A stretch of 21,499 nucleotides of DNA from JBKPNX01 sp046732855 (GTDB lineage: Bacteria > Pseudomonadota > Alphaproteobacteria > Geminicoccales > Geminicoccaceae). Of this stretch, positions 6,954-14,634 are shown piece by piece. The stretch's first letter is position 1; each line of letters opens with the position of its first letter. The stretch spans positions 1 to 21,499 of the forward strand of contig JBKPNX010000252.1 in assembly GCA_046732855.1 (NCBI GenBank), given 5' to 3'. Under the pieces are notes generated by a model. It was not told the origin of the DNA. It searched no databases and saw only the letters and a list, made by a program, of their open reading frames with translations. The translations under genes and the position numbers were made by a program.

Positions 6954-9518
6954 TCAGACCACCACGTTGACCACCTTGTCGGGCACCACGACCACGCGCC
7001 GGAGCGGCTTGCCCTCGATGCCGCGCCGCACGTTCGACTCGGCGAGCGCAGCCGCCTCGGTCGTCGCGCGATCGCTGCCGCGCGGCAGGCTGATCGTCGC
7101 CCGCAGCCGGCCATTGACCTGGACCGCGATGGTAACCCGCTCCTCGGCCAGCCAGGCGGGGTCGGCCTGCGGCCACGCGGCGTCGGCGAGCAACCCCTCG
7201 TGGCCGAGGCGCTGCCACAGCTCCTCGGCGATGTGCGGCACCATGGGCCCGAGCAGCAGGACCAGCATTTCCAGCGCTTCGCGCAGCAACGCCGGCGCCG
7301 CCGGATCGCCGGCATCGAACAGCTCGACCCGATTGGACAGCTCGCGGATCAACGCGACCGCCTTGTTGAAGTGAAACCGCTCGAGCTCCTGGGAAACCGC
7401 GTCGATCGTCTGCTGGATCGCGCGCTTCAGCTCCGTGGCGGCTGGCGACAGGCGGGCAGGCGTCGTCGTACCGGGCGGCGCGAGCTGCGGCAGGCGCTCC
7501 TCGAACATGCGCCACAGGCGATTGAGGTACCGCCAGGCGCCGTCGATTCCGGCTTCGGTCCATTCCAGATCGCGCTCGGGCGGACTGTCCGAAAGCATGA
7601 ACAGCCGCGCGGTATCGGCGCCGTAAGCCGCGATGCTGGCCGTCGGATCGACCGTGTTGCGCCGGGACTTGCTCATCTTCTCGGAGCGGCCGACCCTGAC
7701 CGGGCGGCGATCGGCGCGGGCGCGCCACGCGCCGGGCGCGTGCTCCTCAACCTCGTCCGGCTGCAGCCAGTTGCCGGCGGCGTCGCGGAAGGTCTTGTGG
7801 CAGACCATGCCCTGGGTGAACAGGCCGATGAACGGCTCGTCGAAGTCGAGATAGGCGCACCGCCTGAGCGCACGCGTGAAGAAGCGGGAATAGAGCAGGT
7901 GCAGCACCGCGTGCTCGACTCCGCCAATGTACTGGTCGACCGGCATCCAGGCGTCGACCGCGGCGCGCTCGAACGCTGCCTCGGCCTGCGGCGAGCAGTA
8001 GCGCAGGAAGTACCACGAGCTCTCGACGAAGGTGTCGAACGTGTCGGTCTCGCGCTCCGCCGCCCCGCCGCACCGCGGGCACGGCACGTGCTTCCAGGCC
8101 GGGTGGTGATCGAGCGGGTTGCCCGGCCGCCCGAGCTCGATGTCAGGCGGCAGGGTGACGGGCAGCTGCTCGCGCGGCACCGGCACGATGCCGCAGGCCG
8201 CGCAGTGGATCACCGGGATCGGGCAGCCCCAGTAGCGCTGGCGCGACACGCCCCAGTCACGCAGCCGGTAGCTGACCTCGCCCGTGCCGATGCCGCGGCG
8301 CTCGAGCTCCTCGATCACGCGCCGCTTGGCGGCGGCCACGTCGAGGCCGTTCAAGAAATCGGAGTTGATCAACGACCCGTCGCCCACGTAGGCCTCGTCG
8401 CCGATCGCGAAGCGCTCCGGATCTTCGCCCGGCGGCAACACCACCGGTACGACCGGACGGCCATATTTGCGCGCGAACTCCAGATCGCGCTGGTCGTGCG
8501 CCGGGCAGCCGAAGATCGCGCCGGCGCCATAGTCCATCAGCACGAAGTTGGCGACGTAGATCGGCAGCTCCTGGTCGGGGTCGAGCGGGTTGCGACAGCG
8601 CAGCCCGGTGTCGTAGCCGACTTTCTCGGCCTGCTCGATCGCTTCCTCGCTGGTCGCCATCCGCGCGCACTCGGCGACGAACGCCGCGATGCCGGGGTCC
8701 TTCTCGGCCAGCTCGATGCTCAGCGGATGGTCGGGGGCGAGCGCCATGAAGCTCGCGCCGAACAACGTGTCAGGCCGCGTGGTGAATACCTCGAGCGGCT
8801 CCGCCCGGCCGATCACCGGAAAGCGGACGCGCGCACCGTCGGAGCGGCCGATCCACCGCTCCTGCATCAGGCGCACCTTGGCCGGCCAGCGGTCGAGGGC
8901 GGCCAGCGCGTCCAGCAGATCCTGACTGTATTCGGTGATCTTGAAGAACCACTGGGCGAGCTTGCGGCGCTCGACCACGGCGCCCGAGCGCCAGCCGCGC
9001 CCCTCGATCACCTGCTCGTTGGCGAGCACGGTCTGGTCGACCGGATCCCAGTTGACCCAGGACTCCTTGCGATACACCAGCCCGGCCTCGAGAAAGTCGA
9101 GGAACATCGCCTGCTCGTGGCGATAGTACGCCGGATCGCAGGTCGCGATCTCGCGCGACCAGTCGAGCGACAGGCCCATGGACTGGAACTGCGCGCGCAT
9201 CTCCGCGATGTTGGCGTAGGTCCACTCGGCGGGATGCACGCCCTTCGCCATCGCGGCGTTCTCTGCGGGCAGCCCGAACGCATCCCAGCCCATCGGGTGC
9301 AGCACGGCAAAGCCCTGCGCCCGCTTGTAGCGCGCGACCACGTCCCCGATCGTGTAGTTGCGCACGTGGCCCATGTGGATCCGGCCGGACGGATAGGGAA
9401 ACATCTCGAGCACGTAGTACTTCGGCCGGGCGGGATCCCGCGTCGCCGCGAAGGTGCGCCGGTCCTGCCAGATGCGTTGCCACTTGGCCTCGGTGTCGTG
9501 GAACGGATAGCGCGACAT
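6954..9518 (-). CDS. leuS: Leucyl-tRNA synthetase
   Basis: This class I aminoacyl-tRNA synthetase charges tRNA-Leu; it is 854 aa, close to the usual bacterial length (about 860). The visible motifs are HMGH at 48-51 (HIGH signature, within PYPSGRIHMGHVRNYT), a CP1 editing domain with TTRPDTLFGASF at about 243-255, two CxxC pairs of the zinc-binding insert (CAACG, CPRCG), ETDTFDTFVESSWYFLRY, the GVEHAVLHLLYSRFF segment, and KMSKS at 614-618. The C-terminal anticodon and tail domains are present, so the gene is intact. A GGAGG lies 13 nt before the ATG, farther than ideal. It is the first gene of leuS-lptE-holA. A hairpin precedes it at 9578-9608. Confidence 0.97.
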   Translation of the reverse strand: MSRYPFHDTEAKWQRIWQDRRTFAATRDPARPKYYVLEMFPYPSGRIHMGHVRNYTIGDVVARYKRAQGFAVLHPMGWDAFGLPAENAAMAKGVHPAEWTYANIAEMRAQFQSMGLSLDWSREIATCDPAYYRHEQAMFLDFLEAGLVYRKESWVNWDPVDQTVLANEQVIEGRGWRSGAVVERRKLAQWFFKITEYSQDLLDALAALDRWPAKVRLMQERWIGRSDGARVRFPVIGRAEPLEVFTTRPDTLFGASFMALAPDHPLSIELAEKDPGIAAFVAECARMATSEEAIEQAEKVGYDTGLRCRNPLDPDQELPIYVANFVLMDYGAGAIFGCPAHDQRDLEFARKYGRPVVPVVLPPGEDPERFAIGDEAYVGDGSLINSDFLNGLDVAAAKRRVIEELERRGIGTGEVSYRLRDWGVSRQRYWGCPIPVIHCAACGIVPVPREQLPVTLPPDIELGRPGNPLDHHPAWKHVPCPRCGGAAERETDTFDTFVESSWYFLRYCSPQAEAAFERAAVDAWMPVDQYIGGVEHAVLHLLYSRFFTRALRRCAYLDFDEPFIGLFTQGMVCHKTFRDAAGNWLQPDEVEEHAPGAWRARADRRPVRVGRSEKMSKSRRNTVDPTASIAAYGADTARLFMLSDSPPERDLEWTEAGIDGAWRYLNRLWRMFEERLPQLAPPGTTTPARLSPAATELKRAIQQTIDAVSQELERFHFNKAVALIRELSNRVELFDAGDPAAPALLREALEMLVLLLGPMVPHIAEELWQRLGHEGLLADAAWPQADPAWLAEERVTIAVQVNGRLRATISLPRGSDRATTEAAALAESNVRRGIEGKPLRRVVVVPDKVVNVVV

Positions 9519-9577
9519 CGCCGCCGCTTTACCTCCGCATTCGTATGGGCTGGTTCAGGGTAGCCGGGCGGATGCCG

Positions 9578-9608
9578 CAAGCCAACCGCGAACCCCGCGG
9601 CTGGCTTG
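9578..9608. terminator. Hairpin between DUF3576 gene and leuS
   Basis: CAAGCCA (9578-9584) pairs with TGGCTTG (9602-9608) and CCGCG (9586-9590) with CGCGG (9596-9600), with one A/C mismatch and a 5-nt loop. On the minus strand it lies between the lipoprotein stop and the leuS start. There is no T-tract, so it may be a weak terminator, a processing structure or a leader element for leuS. Confidence 0.45.
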
Positions 9609-9634
9609 GTCGCGCCTGCAGGCGGATTTGGGTC

Positions 9635-10189
9635 CTAGCTGCTGGTATTCAAGGCGGCGATGCGCAGCTCGCGCGCCCGGGTCAGGATGTTGTCTTCGAT
9701 CTTGGTCGCGGTTTGCGGATCGACGGCGGCGTCCTGCCACCCGGTCGGGCCGTTGGTCTGGCGAAACACCACGACCTTGAGCGCATCCGCCCGCATCACG
9801 GTGTCGAGAATGTAGACGTTGAGCTTGAAACGTTCGTTGGGGGTTTCGGGCGGGGAGTGCCAATCGGTGATGATCACGCCGCCGAACGGGTCAGCCTGGG
9901 TGAGCGGCAGGAACGCGATGGTCTCGAGGGCGCCCCGCCAGAGATAGGCGTTGACACCGATGCCACCACCCGCGCCACCATCCGCCCCGTCCTTGCGTGC
10001 GTAGCGGCCGGTGCCGCGCTGGAAGATCGTCTCATCGCCGCCGAACACGGTACCGTATTCGTTCCGGATCCGGCCCTGCTGCGAGGTCTCGTAGCCTTGC
10101 GGCACCTCGACCTTGGGATCGCTGCTGCAACCGACGAGCCCGATGGCGATCGCACCACAGATGATCCGCCACGCGCCTGCCAATTGCAT
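9635..10189 (-). CDS. DUF3576 family lipoprotein
   Basis: This is a 184-aa predicted lipoprotein of the alphaproteobacterial DUF3576 family. The signal peptide ends in lipobox LVGC with Cys21, followed by SSDPKVEVPQ. The mature part contains Gly-rich GADGGAGGGIGVNAYLWRGA and then ALETIAFLPLTQADPFGGVIITDW, NERFKLNVYILDTVMRADALKV and VFRQTNGPTGWQDA. The ordered strand pattern suggests a compact beta-rich periplasmic domain. The function is unknown; the position directly upstream of leuS-lptE-holA, including the LPS-transport lipoprotein LptE, is recurrent in this class and hints at envelope biogenesis, but that is inference. A GAGGG motif lies about 10 nt before the ATG. Confidence 0.87.
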   Translation of the reverse strand: MQLAGAWRIICGAIAIGLVGCSSDPKVEVPQGYETSQQGRIRNEYGTVFGGDETIFQRGTGRYARKDGADGGAGGGIGVNAYLWRGALETIAFLPLTQADPFGGVIITDWHSPPETPNERFKLNVYILDTVMRADALKVVVFRQTNGPTGWQDAAVDPQTATKIEDNILTRARELRIAALNTSS

Positions 10190-10212
10190 CCTTTTGACAC
10201 CCTCGTTTGTTG

Positions 10213-10241
10213 GGTTCCCGAGGCTGACGTGCTCGGCAACC
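10213..10241 (-). terminator. Terminator-like hairpin after the short beta-barrel gene
   Basis: GGTTCCCGAG (10213-10222) and CTCGGCAACC (10232-10241) form a 10-bp stem with one mismatch and a 9-nt loop, 18 bp beyond the stop at 10259. It is followed on the minus strand by an A/C-rich stretch rather than a T-run, so strength is uncertain. Confidence 0.4.
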
Positions 10242-10258
10242 AGAGGCGCAGCCGCGAC

Positions 10259-10999
10259 TCAGAAGTTCAGGCGTAGACTGACGCGACCGGCGGTGGTCCC
10301 CTGTCCGTCCTGCTCGTTGGCGATCGCCAGATCGCCTTTCAGCTCGACGCCCGACCTCAGCGCGACGGAGCTGCCGAGCGTGAGCAGGCCGGTCTCGGTC
10401 GGCCGCTCCTCGCTCTCGACCAGACTGTAGCTCATGTGCGTATCGAGCAGGCCGAAGTCATAGCCAACGCCGGCGGTGACTCGGTTGCCCGGCTCGCCCA
10501 GCATCGTGGCGTCGTGGCCGACTGCGGCGTCGAAGCGCAGGCCCGAGATGGCCAGCTGGCCGCCGACCACCAGCGCCGAGCTGCCCTCTTGACCGCCCGC
10601 CTCCGGGATACGGCCCATGTCGGCGGTCGCGGCCAGCCCGATCTGCCAACCTGCGATCGCGGCCGTGTCGCTCACGCCTACCTGCAGCTGCTGCGGCTCG
10701 GGGGCCGCCTCCAACAGGTTCGCCTCGGAGTGCCGGCGCCCGGCGATCGCGAGCCCGCCAAGCCGCGGCGTAAACGCGGTCAGCGCCGAGCCCGGCCCGG
10801 CATCCAGGCGCATCTGCACGCGCCCTTCACCAGGCGCCCCGTCCGGCGCGGTACCTAAGAGATCCTGTCGGGTAGTCGCGAGCGCCCGCTCGTGGAAGCC
10901 GCCGACATCCACATCCGACGCCGCGCGCGCGCCCCCCGCAGCCAGAGCCATCAAGGCCCCCACCGTGATCGCCGCGCCCCGGCTCGAACGAACCGTCAT
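10259..10999 (-). CDS. Outer-membrane beta-barrel protein, short porin-like paralogue
   Basis: This is a 246-aa exported protein with a signal peptide (MTVRSSRGAAITVGALMALAAGGARA, cleavage expected after ARA). The mature part is made of alternating-polarity strands and ends in VSLRLNF; a terminal Phe after alternating residues is the classical outer-membrane barrel signal. It shares short elements with the porin upstream: AFTPRLGGLAIAG versus YFTPRVAGFQLG, GVGYDFG, and GVELKGDLA versus GVVLKGDVA. It is therefore probably a reduced or diverged member of the same porin family. I chose ATG 10999 because it directly begins the signal peptide and lies downstream of a promoter candidate (11046-11074); longer in-frame starts (11047, 11098) fall in or before that promoter. 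Substrate unknown. Confidence 0.78.
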   Translation of the reverse strand: MTVRSSRGAAITVGALMALAAGGARAASDVDVGGFHERALATTRQDLLGTAPDGAPGEGRVQMRLDAGPGSALTAFTPRLGGLAIAGRRHSEANLLEAAPEPQQLQVGVSDTAAIAGWQIGLAATADMGRIPEAGGQEGSSALVVGGQLAISGLRFDAAVGHDATMLGEPGNRVTAGVGYDFGLLDTHMSYSLVESEERPTETGLLTLGSSVALRSGVELKGDLAIANEQDGQGTTAGRVSLRLNF

Positions 11000-11045
11000 C
11001 ACGCCGTGTTGCCACCACCGCGAGCAGATGATCCGATATCTCGCC

Positions 11046-11074
11046 ATAATGCACATGAGCGCAATCAGATTCAA
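11046..11074 (-). promoter_or_regulatory. Sigma-70-type promoter candidate for the short beta-barrel gene
   Basis: On the minus strand TTGAAT (11069-11074) and CATTAT (11046-11051) are separated by exactly 17 nt; each matches 4 of 6 consensus bases. The predicted start of transcription lies about 40 nt before ATG 10999. Confidence 0.42.
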
Positions 11075-11141
11075 GCACAACCTATACGGACCGAGCAACC
11101 AGCTCTATCACCAAATGCGTTAGCTGTCCATTAACGGAGGA

Positions 11142-11165
11142 GGGCGGCGGGAGATCCCGCCGCCC
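11142..11165 (-). terminator. Strong hairpin terminator after the porin gene
   Basis: GGGCGGCGGG (11142-11151) and CCCGCCGCCC (11156-11165) form a perfect 10-bp stem with loop AGAT, 41 bp downstream of the porin stop. On the minus strand it is followed by TCCTCCGTTAAT, only mildly T-rich. It separates the transcripts of the two tandem barrels. Confidence 0.65.
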
Positions 11166-11206
11166 TGCATCCGACGCACCACCTCGAGAGAGCGTCTCTT
11201 ACAAGC

Positions 11207-12373
11207 TCAGTAGTTCAGCTGAATGCTGACAACCCCGCCCCATGTGTCGTCCTGCTGGGAGCCGACATCGGCTGTCGTGGTCGCCGGACATTCGTCATCG
11301 GACGCCTTCGCGGCAGTTGGCGCGCCGCCCTCGCAGGCTCCGATATCGTTACTGTTGTACGCCACGTCGCCCTTCAACACGACGCCAGGCAGGATGCCGA
11401 CGTCGCCGGAGACCACGAAGATGTGGGCGTCATCGATGTCGTTGTCGTCAGCCTTGTTGAAGTTGTAGCCGACGCTGACATGCGCGGCGCCGAAGCCGTA
11501 CTTCAGGCCGACGTTGAAGATGTCGGCTTGGGCGGGCTCGAAAAAGGAATCGCTGTGCTGGTAGCCGACGCCCAGCGTGAAGCCGCCGAAGCCGAGCAGA
11601 GCGCCGCCCCCGTAGTTGAACATGTCGTCGCTGAAGCTGCCCCCAGAGCCGGGCGTATTGTTGGTGCAGTTGGATTCGCAGTCCGCCCACAGCACCACGC
11701 CGGAAAGCGTCAGATCGAGCGGCCCGAGCGCGCCCACCCAGTTGGCGCCGCCGCTGACGCCGTTCTCGCCCTCGTTGGTGGTATTCTGAAAGCGATCCTC
11801 GGCGGGCCGGGGGTCCTCGAAGTCCGGCGTGAAGCTGCCGCCCAGCTGGAAGCCCGCGACGCGCGGCGTGAAGTAGGTGATCTTGGCCGCATCGTCGGTA
11901 TCCTGCATCTCGATGATGCCGAGGTTTGGCGCGTCGCCGTCGAGGCCGCCGGTGCCGGCCTGCGCTTCCGGGCCGCCAACGAACATGACGTCCTCGGCGC
12001 CGTCTTCGAGACCGAGCTCGAACCGGCCGAAGTTGCCCGAGAAGAACAGGGCCGCCTCATCGGTCGTAGTGCTGAAGGCACTGCCGCCGAGGCCGCCGCT
12101 GCCGAAGTCGACCCAGACCTTGCTGCCATAGAGCACGCCGCGGTCGGTCGCGCCGTTAGCCTCGAAATGGACCTCGTTGTCCATGCCGAAGGTGTAGCCG
12201 CGGTCACCGCCGAAGTTACCATTGCCGACGGTGTTGTGGGTACCCGCCTGGACGAGGAACTCGGTGTAGCCGCCGAGCACGACCTCGATGTCTGCCTTGG
12301 CCGGCGCGGCCATGGCCATCAGAATACCGGCGCTCACGAGCGCGGTGCTGCCCAACAACAACTTGTGTTGCAT
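11207..12373 (-). CDS. Gram-negative porin
   Basis: This is a 388-aa outer-membrane porin of the alphaproteobacterial general porin type. The signal peptide MQHKLLLGSTALVSAGILMA runs on to APAKA and is cleaved before DIEVVLGGYTEF. The mature chain is Gly/Asp-rich with repeated amphipathic strands (FEANGATDRGVLYGSKVWVDF, GRFELGLEDG, YFTPRVAGFQLGGSF, FTLGVGYQHSDSF, AHVSVGYNFN) and ends in VSIQLNY, the barrel-insertion signature. It contains four cysteines (C232, C236, C347, C362) in two predicted loops, unusual for porins. ATG 12373 is preceded by GGAG at 9 nt; a longer in-frame start at 12400 would add 9 residues before the signal peptide. Acidic loops suggest cation preference, but that is a guess. 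Confidence 0.92.
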   Translation of the reverse strand: MQHKLLLGSTALVSAGILMAMAAPAKADIEVVLGGYTEFLVQAGTHNTVGNGNFGGDRGYTFGMDNEVHFEANGATDRGVLYGSKVWVDFGSGGLGGSAFSTTTDEAALFFSGNFGRFELGLEDGAEDVMFVGGPEAQAGTGGLDGDAPNLGIIEMQDTDDAAKITYFTPRVAGFQLGGSFTPDFEDPRPAEDRFQNTTNEGENGVSGGANWVGALGPLDLTLSGVVLWADCESNCTNNTPGSGGSFSDDMFNYGGGALLGFGGFTLGVGYQHSDSFFEPAQADIFNVGLKYGFGAAHVSVGYNFNKADDNDIDDAHIFVVSGDVGILPGVVLKGDVAYNSNDIGACEGGAPTAAKASDDECPATTTADVGSQQDDTWGGVVSIQLNY

Positions 12374-12540
12374 GATCCCGTTCTCCACTCGCACCCGCAA
12401 GGGCGTGTGTTTCTACTTAAAGGTGAGCTAGTCACCCCCTCGCCTCCGTGATCAGGCGAGCTTTCAACGATTCTTGTTAACCACTTGATTGCCGACCCAT
12501 CAACTCTGTAATCCCGCAAAACGCTACAAAATTACCGCAA
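12374..12540 (-). promoter_or_regulatory. Porin upstream region with two dyads
   Basis: This long leader carries two inverted repeats: GGTGA/TCACC around a 5-nt centre at 12422-12436, and CTCGCCT/AGGCGAG with an 8-nt loop at 12439-12460. They could be operator sites or 5'-UTR hairpins. AT-richer sequence at 12470-12540 probably holds the promoter, but I find no convincing -35/-10 pair. Confidence 0.4.
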
Positions 12541-12558
12541 TGTGGCGAGCGGGCCACA
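12541..12558 (-). terminator. Hairpin directly after the cupin gene
   Basis: TGTGGC (12541-12546) pairs with GCCACA (12553-12558) with a 6-nt loop, starting 6 bp past the stop. On the minus strand it is followed by TTGCGGTAATTTTG, which is partly T-rich, so an intrinsic terminator is plausible. Confidence 0.45.
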
Positions 12559-12564
12559 CCGCCT

Positions 12565-13785
12565 TCACATGGCCTCGGTGACGCGCATCGCGCCGAGGTC
12601 GCGCAGCAGCTGCGCGATCTGCGCGCCCTGGCGCTCCGGGAACGCCGCCGCGAGGTCGCTGGGCGTGAACTCCCGCCGCTCGAGCACCCACGCGACCATC
12701 GGGCTGACGTCGGCCGGCACCTCGGTCGCCGCGCGGGAGCCTTCCTGCACCAGGCCGTAGCGGCCGCCCTGCTGGACCATGCGGATGCCTTTGGCGCGCA
12801 CGCGGAAGCGGTCCTCGGCGGGCTGGTCCAGCAGGCCGGGCAGGTCGTAGGCGTGGCGGGCATAGCGGAAGCCGCGTTGCAGCGCCGCGATCTGCGCCGC
12901 CGTCCCGGGCTCGGCCAGAATCCCCTGGATGCGGTCACTGAGCGCGGCGAGATGAGCGTTCAGGTGCTCGGTTCCCGAACTCTCGGGCCGCGGCAGGTTG
13001 GCTCGGAATTCCGGCTCCGCGGCGACGCGATCGAACAGCAGCGTCATCACGTCGAAGCCGATCGGATAGGTGATGCCGAACGCGATGTGCACCGTGCCCC
13101 CTTCATCAGCGAGCGCGTCGTGATACTGGCCGCGCGGCAGGTAGAGCAGATCGCCGGGCTCCATGTGCACGTCCATGATCTTAGTGCCCTTGGCCTGCTC
13201 GTGGTGCTCGCGGCTGAGGCTCTTGAACAGCGGGTGCGCGATCGGGTCGACTGTCCGACCCTCGTAGATGTGCCAGGTCTTGGTGCCCTCGACGTGCACG
13301 GCGTACACGTCGTGGGTGTCAAAGTGGGCGCCGAAGCCCTGGCGCCGGCGCGACGACAGATACAGGTTGCCTTGGACCTTGCCGCCGAGTTCCCGCTCCA
13401 TCGCGTCGGCGAACGCGGTGAGCGTGAGGCTCAGGTGGTCGATGTCGTTGGCGACCAGGGTGGCGCCACGCCTGAGATACTCCTTGACCTTGCTCGAGTC
13501 GGGGCGGAGCACTTGCCCGCCGTTGCGGTCGATCTCGGTGGTGCAATAGCGCGCCGCCGGGATCGGCTCCTTGTCGAGCAGCAGCTTGAGCGTGTTGTGC
13601 GACCAGATCGTCGCCTGGCCAAGCAGATCGTTCAGCTTGGCCCAGGTCATTACGGCCGCAAACTTGTCGGCAGCACCCTTGAGATGCAGCGGCTGCTTGC
13701 CTTCGTACTCGGCAAAGAACCGCTCGGCGCCGAGCGGCGCCATGATCGCGTCGAAACTGAACGGCGGCTCTAGCATGGCCCGCAT
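12565..13785 (-). CDS. Cupin/JmjC-type 2-oxoglutarate oxygenase (ribosomal oxygenase-like)
   Basis: This is a 406-aa member of the cupin_4/JmjC family that includes E. coli YcfD/RoxA, an Fe(II)/2-oxoglutarate hydroxylase of a ribosomal-protein arginine. The iron ligands are visible: HxD as H154 and D156 in GAHFDTHDVYAVHVEG, and a distal H222 in GDLLYLPRGQYHDA. GTKTWHIY after the first ligands is also typical. A C-terminal winged-helix-like segment follows (about 330-400: ADVSPMVAWVLERREFTPSD), as in ribosomal oxygenases. The substrate here is unproven. ATG 13785 has a GAGGGGGAGA ribosome site; a second ATG at 13776 is possible. The open frame continues upstream over the opposite-strand YggS gene, but that part is not coding. 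It diverges from YggS. Confidence 0.87.
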   Translation of the reverse strand: MRAMLEPPFSFDAIMAPLGAERFFAEYEGKQPLHLKGAADKFAAVMTWAKLNDLLGQATIWSHNTLKLLLDKEPIPAARYCTTEIDRNGGQVLRPDSSKVKEYLRRGATLVANDIDHLSLTLTAFADAMERELGGKVQGNLYLSSRRRQGFGAHFDTHDVYAVHVEGTKTWHIYEGRTVDPIAHPLFKSLSREHHEQAKGTKIMDVHMEPGDLLYLPRGQYHDALADEGGTVHIAFGITYPIGFDVMTLLFDRVAAEPEFRANLPRPESSGTEHLNAHLAALSDRIQGILAEPGTAAQIAALQRGFRYARHAYDLPGLLDQPAEDRFRVRAKGIRMVQQGGRYGLVQEGSRAATEVPADVSPMVAWVLERREFTPSDLAAAFPERQGAQIAQLLRDLGAMRVTEAM

Positions 13786-13860
13786 TCTCCCCCTCGGCGG
13801 CCGTTGAGCCCAAGGTGAGCCTTGATTAGGCTGATCGCTGATGAAGACGGGCAACCTCGC

Positions 13861-14577
13861 ATGACCGGCAGCGCCGAGCAAGCGCCTGTCGACCCACGGG
13901 TCGGGGCCAATCTGGCGGGCGTGCGCGCGCGCATCGCGGCGGCGGCAGAGACGGTCGGGCGAGATCCGGCCGAGGTCACGCTGGTCGCGGTGAGCAAGGC
14001 GCAGCCCGATGCGCGGGTGATCGCCGCGCTCGCCGCGGGGCACCGCGTCTTCGGCGAGAACTACATGCAGGAAGCAAAGGCGCGCTGGCCGGCGCTCAAG
14101 CGCGACTACCCCGATGTCGCCCTGCACATGATCGGCCCGATCCAGACCAACAAGACGCGCGACGTGGTCGCGCTGTTCGACGTGATCGAGACGGTCGATC
14201 GGCCGAAGCTGGCGCGCGCCCTTGCCAACGAGATGGCCCGTCTCGGCCGTCGCCCGGCGTGCTTCATCGAGGTCAATACCGGCGAGGAGCCGCAAAAGGC
14301 CGGCGTGCTCCCGGCCGCCGTCGATGGCTTCATCAAGGAGTGCCGGGACGATCTCGGCCTGCCGGTGGTCGGGCTGATGGCGATCCCGCCCGAGGACGAC
14401 GAGCCGTCGTTGCACTTCGCGCTGCTCGCCGACATCGCCACGCGCAACGGCCTCAGGCAGCTCAGCATGGGCATGAGCGCCGATTACGAGATCGCGGTGC
14501 AGTTCGGCGCGACCCACGTCCGGGTCGGCAGCGCGATCTTCGGCGAACGGCCGCCGAAGGCCGGCTCTGCCGCCTGA
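13861..14577 (+). CDS. YggS/PROSC-family pyridoxal phosphate homeostasis protein
   Basis: This is a 238-aa PLP-binding protein with an alanine-racemase-like TIM barrel and no known catalytic turnover; the family keeps PLP and amino-acid pools balanced. Visible signatures: VTLVAVSKAQP with the Schiff-base Lys46, GHRVFGENYMQEAKAR, HMIGPIQTNKTRDVV, FIEVNTGEEPQKAG, GLMAIPP, and LSMGMSADYEIAVQFGATHVRVGSAIFG (phosphate-binding end). The set is complete. ATG 13861 gives the usual N-terminus; an in-frame TTG at 13822, preceded by AAGGTGAG, would add 13 residues and is a real alternative. In many proteobacteria it stands alone or near cell-envelope genes; here it diverges from a cupin oxygenase with only 36-75 bp between starts. 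Confidence 0.94.
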   Translation: MTGSAEQAPVDPRVGANLAGVRARIAAAAETVGRDPAEVTLVAVSKAQPDARVIAALAAGHRVFGENYMQEAKARWPALKRDYPDVALHMIGPIQTNKTRDVVALFDVIETVDRPKLARALANEMARLGRRPACFIEVNTGEEPQKAGVLPAAVDGFIKECRDDLGLPVVGLMAIPPEDDEPSLHFALLADIATRNGLRQLSMGMSADYEIAVQFGATHVRVGSAIFGERPPKAGSAA

Positions 14578-14598
14578 ACTCACGCGCCTGACTCTAGT

Positions 14599-14629
14599 GG
14601 GCCGACGAGCGGAGCGGGCCGACGAGCGG
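14599..14629. repeat. 14-bp direct repeat, two copies, period 17
   Basis: GGGCCGACGAGCGG occurs at 14599-14612 and again at 14616-14629, in the 57-bp gap between the convergent yggS-type gene and the S4 protein gene. It is short and could be a recent local duplication. I see no hairpin long enough for a terminator. Confidence 0.6.
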
Positions 14630-14634
14630 CGCAT

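Noticed and set aside
6952..7728. Extension of LptE upstream to 430 residues
   Set aside because: It overlaps leuS in another frame; the signal peptide and lipobox begin at ATG 6951.
6930..9563. Very long plus-strand open frame (877 codons) antisense to leuS
   Set aside because: It is a by-product of high G+C at third codon positions of leuS. The translation is Arg/Ala/Gly/His/Asp-rich with no domain, while leuS on the other strand has every family motif.
13786..14634. N-terminal extension of the cupin protein to 689 residues
   Set aside because: The extension lies opposite the intact YggS-type gene and has no homology-like pattern; the ribosome site at 13785 fits the family start.
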